This document shows, piece by piece, positions 63,401-64,000 of a stretch of 64,000 bases of DNA (position 1 is the first letter of the stretch; every line of letters begins with the position of its first letter). Both the position numbers and the translations under genes were made by a program. The stretch lies in the NCBI RefSeq assembly GCF_026167525.1, contig NZ_CP110679.1, positions 3,149,501 to 3,213,500 on the forward strand, given 5' to 3'. The notes below the pieces were generated by a model that did not search any database, was not told the DNA's origin, and saw only the letters and a program-made list of their open reading frames with translations. The stretch is from Sphingomonas sp. M1-B02 (GTDB taxonomy: Bacteria; Pseudomonadota; Alphaproteobacteria; Sphingomonadales; Sphingomonadaceae).

Positions 63401-63765
63401 GCGCGCCCCACGACACCGCCCACACGCTCGAACATGGGCACGGCACCCGGCGCGGCTATCTGATCGGCTTCGCGCTGTCGGTCGTGCTCACTGCGATCCC
63501 CTTCTGGCTGGTGATGACCGGCGCGATCGCGGATGCGCAGACCACGGCGCTCGTCGTGGTCGCGCTCGCCGTCGCGCAGATTGTCGTGCACACGATCTTC
63601 TTCCTCCACGTCAACACGCGCTCGGAGGGTGGCTGGACGCTGCTGGCGACGGTGTTCACCCTGGTCATCGTACTGATCGTGATCGCGGGCTCGATGTGGA
63701 TCATGTACCATCTCAACAGCAACATGATGCCGATGCCGGGCGGGGGCACGTCCCCGAACCCGTGA
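63397..63765 (+). CDS. cyoD: Ubiquinol oxidase subunit IV
   Basis: The 122-residue, three-helix subunit starts MSAPHDTAHTLEHGHGTRRG and has GYLIGFALSVVLTAIPFWLVM, IVVHTIFFLHVN and the C-terminal IAGSMWIMYHLN, as in CyoD. Its ATG overlaps the cyoC stop (ATGA). Confidence 0.96.
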   Translation: MSAPHDTAHTLEHGHGTRRGYLIGFALSVVLTAIPFWLVMTGAIADAQTTALVVVALAVAQIVVHTIFFLHVNTRSEGGWTLLATVFTLVIVLIVIAGSMWIMYHLNSNMMPMPGGGTSPNP

Positions 63766-64000
63766 GCCTTGGCCATAGACGAGCGCTGTTCGCCAGCCTT
63801 TGCCTGCTGCTCGCAGCCGCCTTCGCTGCGCTCGGCGTCTGGCAAATCGAGCGGCGCGCCTGGAAGCTCGATCTGATCGCGAAGGTGGAGGCGCGGATCC
63901 ACGCCCCGCCGCGGGCCTTGCCGGCTGCGGCCGAATGGCGCGACGACCTTGCTTATACGCGGGTGCGCGTGACGGGTGTTTTCCTCCACGAGGCCGAGGC
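63762..64000 (+). CDS. SURF1-family oxidase assembly protein (partial)
   Basis: The 5' part of the gene is present; it runs off the window. GTG overlaps the cyoD stop (GTGA, 63762-63765). The start MSLGHRRALFASLCLLLAAA is a transmembrane helix, then FAALGVWQIERRAWKLDLI, the SURF1 signature. SURF1 proteins help haem insertion into terminal oxidases, which suits the position after cyoD. Confidence 0.92.
   Translation, partial: MSLGHRRALFASLCLLLAAAFAALGVWQIERRAWKLDLIAKVEARIHAPPRALPAAAEWRDDLAYTRVRVTGVFLHEAE

Overview
This window is 64 kb of GC-rich chromosome from an alphaproteobacterium, most likely a sphingomonad (Sphingomonas or a close relative). The main clues are the yajC-secD-secF-Mth938 operon, the DUF4893-like and DUF6491-like proteins, the cyoABCD-surf1 operon, the isoquinoline-oxidoreductase-type molybdoenzyme, and scattered inverted repeats of the type GTCATCCCCGCGAAGGCGGGGA. 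The genus is inferred from gene content, not from a marker gene.

Left core block, 1-29.1 kb. It opens inside a molybdoenzyme large subunit followed by its c-type cytochrome. Next come an amino-acid permease, methylthioadenosine phosphorylase and a peptidyl-prolyl isomerase in overlapping order, then aconitase (acnA), a secreted protein of unknown family, Cu/Zn superoxide dismutase, a metallophosphoesterase, cytochrome b561, a 38-residue acidic microprotein, an RNA 2',3'-cyclic phosphodiesterase, a BI-1 membrane protein, a CDF metal transporter and hslU. Two tandem paralogous exported proteins, a glyoxalase operon (gloA-gloB), an alpha/beta hydrolase with a TPR protein, a YpfJ-type zinc peptidase, 3-hydroxybutyrate dehydrogenase, an M20 amidohydrolase, hslV (about 8 kb from hslU), a threonine-synthase-like enzyme and the Sec accessory operon follow.

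Mobile island, 29.17-39.73 kb. A tRNA-Pro(GGG) gene is followed by a 10.5-kb element. A perfect 50-bp direct repeat, which is the 3' part of the tRNA, flanks it. A tyrosine integrase sits at the right end, and short repeats likely to be integrase arm sites lie inside both ends. The element also carries an AlpA-like DNA-binding protein, a DUF3987/YfjI-type putative replication ATPase, a non-coding region with seven copies of TTGCGAC and a 40-bp inverted repeat (candidate origin), a four-gene cassette including a DUF5681-like protein, and probable defence cargo: a PIN nuclease with a small overlapping partner and two proteins bearing the HEPN R-x4-H motif. No capsid, tail or conjugation genes are present, so it looks like a satellite-type or mobilisable element.

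Right block, 39.7-64 kb. A GH43 glycosidase and a hexuronate-type MFS transporter form an operon. The glycosidase reading frame ends inside the tRNA-derived repeat. Then come ada, a cluster of cupin, ATP-grasp and lysine-aminomutase-like genes (the last appears damaged), a GAF-GGDEF diguanylate cyclase, a secreted trypsin-like protease, an AraC regulator and a frameshifted small exported protein. A two-partner secretion pair follows (TpsB, then TpsA with a Pro-Val stalk), with an L,D-transpeptidase translationally coupled to it, then a PDZ-M48-type peptidase and an MFS transporter. The window ends with the cytochrome bo ubiquinol oxidase operon (cyoABCD) running into a partial SURF1 gene, with a palindromic operator just upstream of cyoA.
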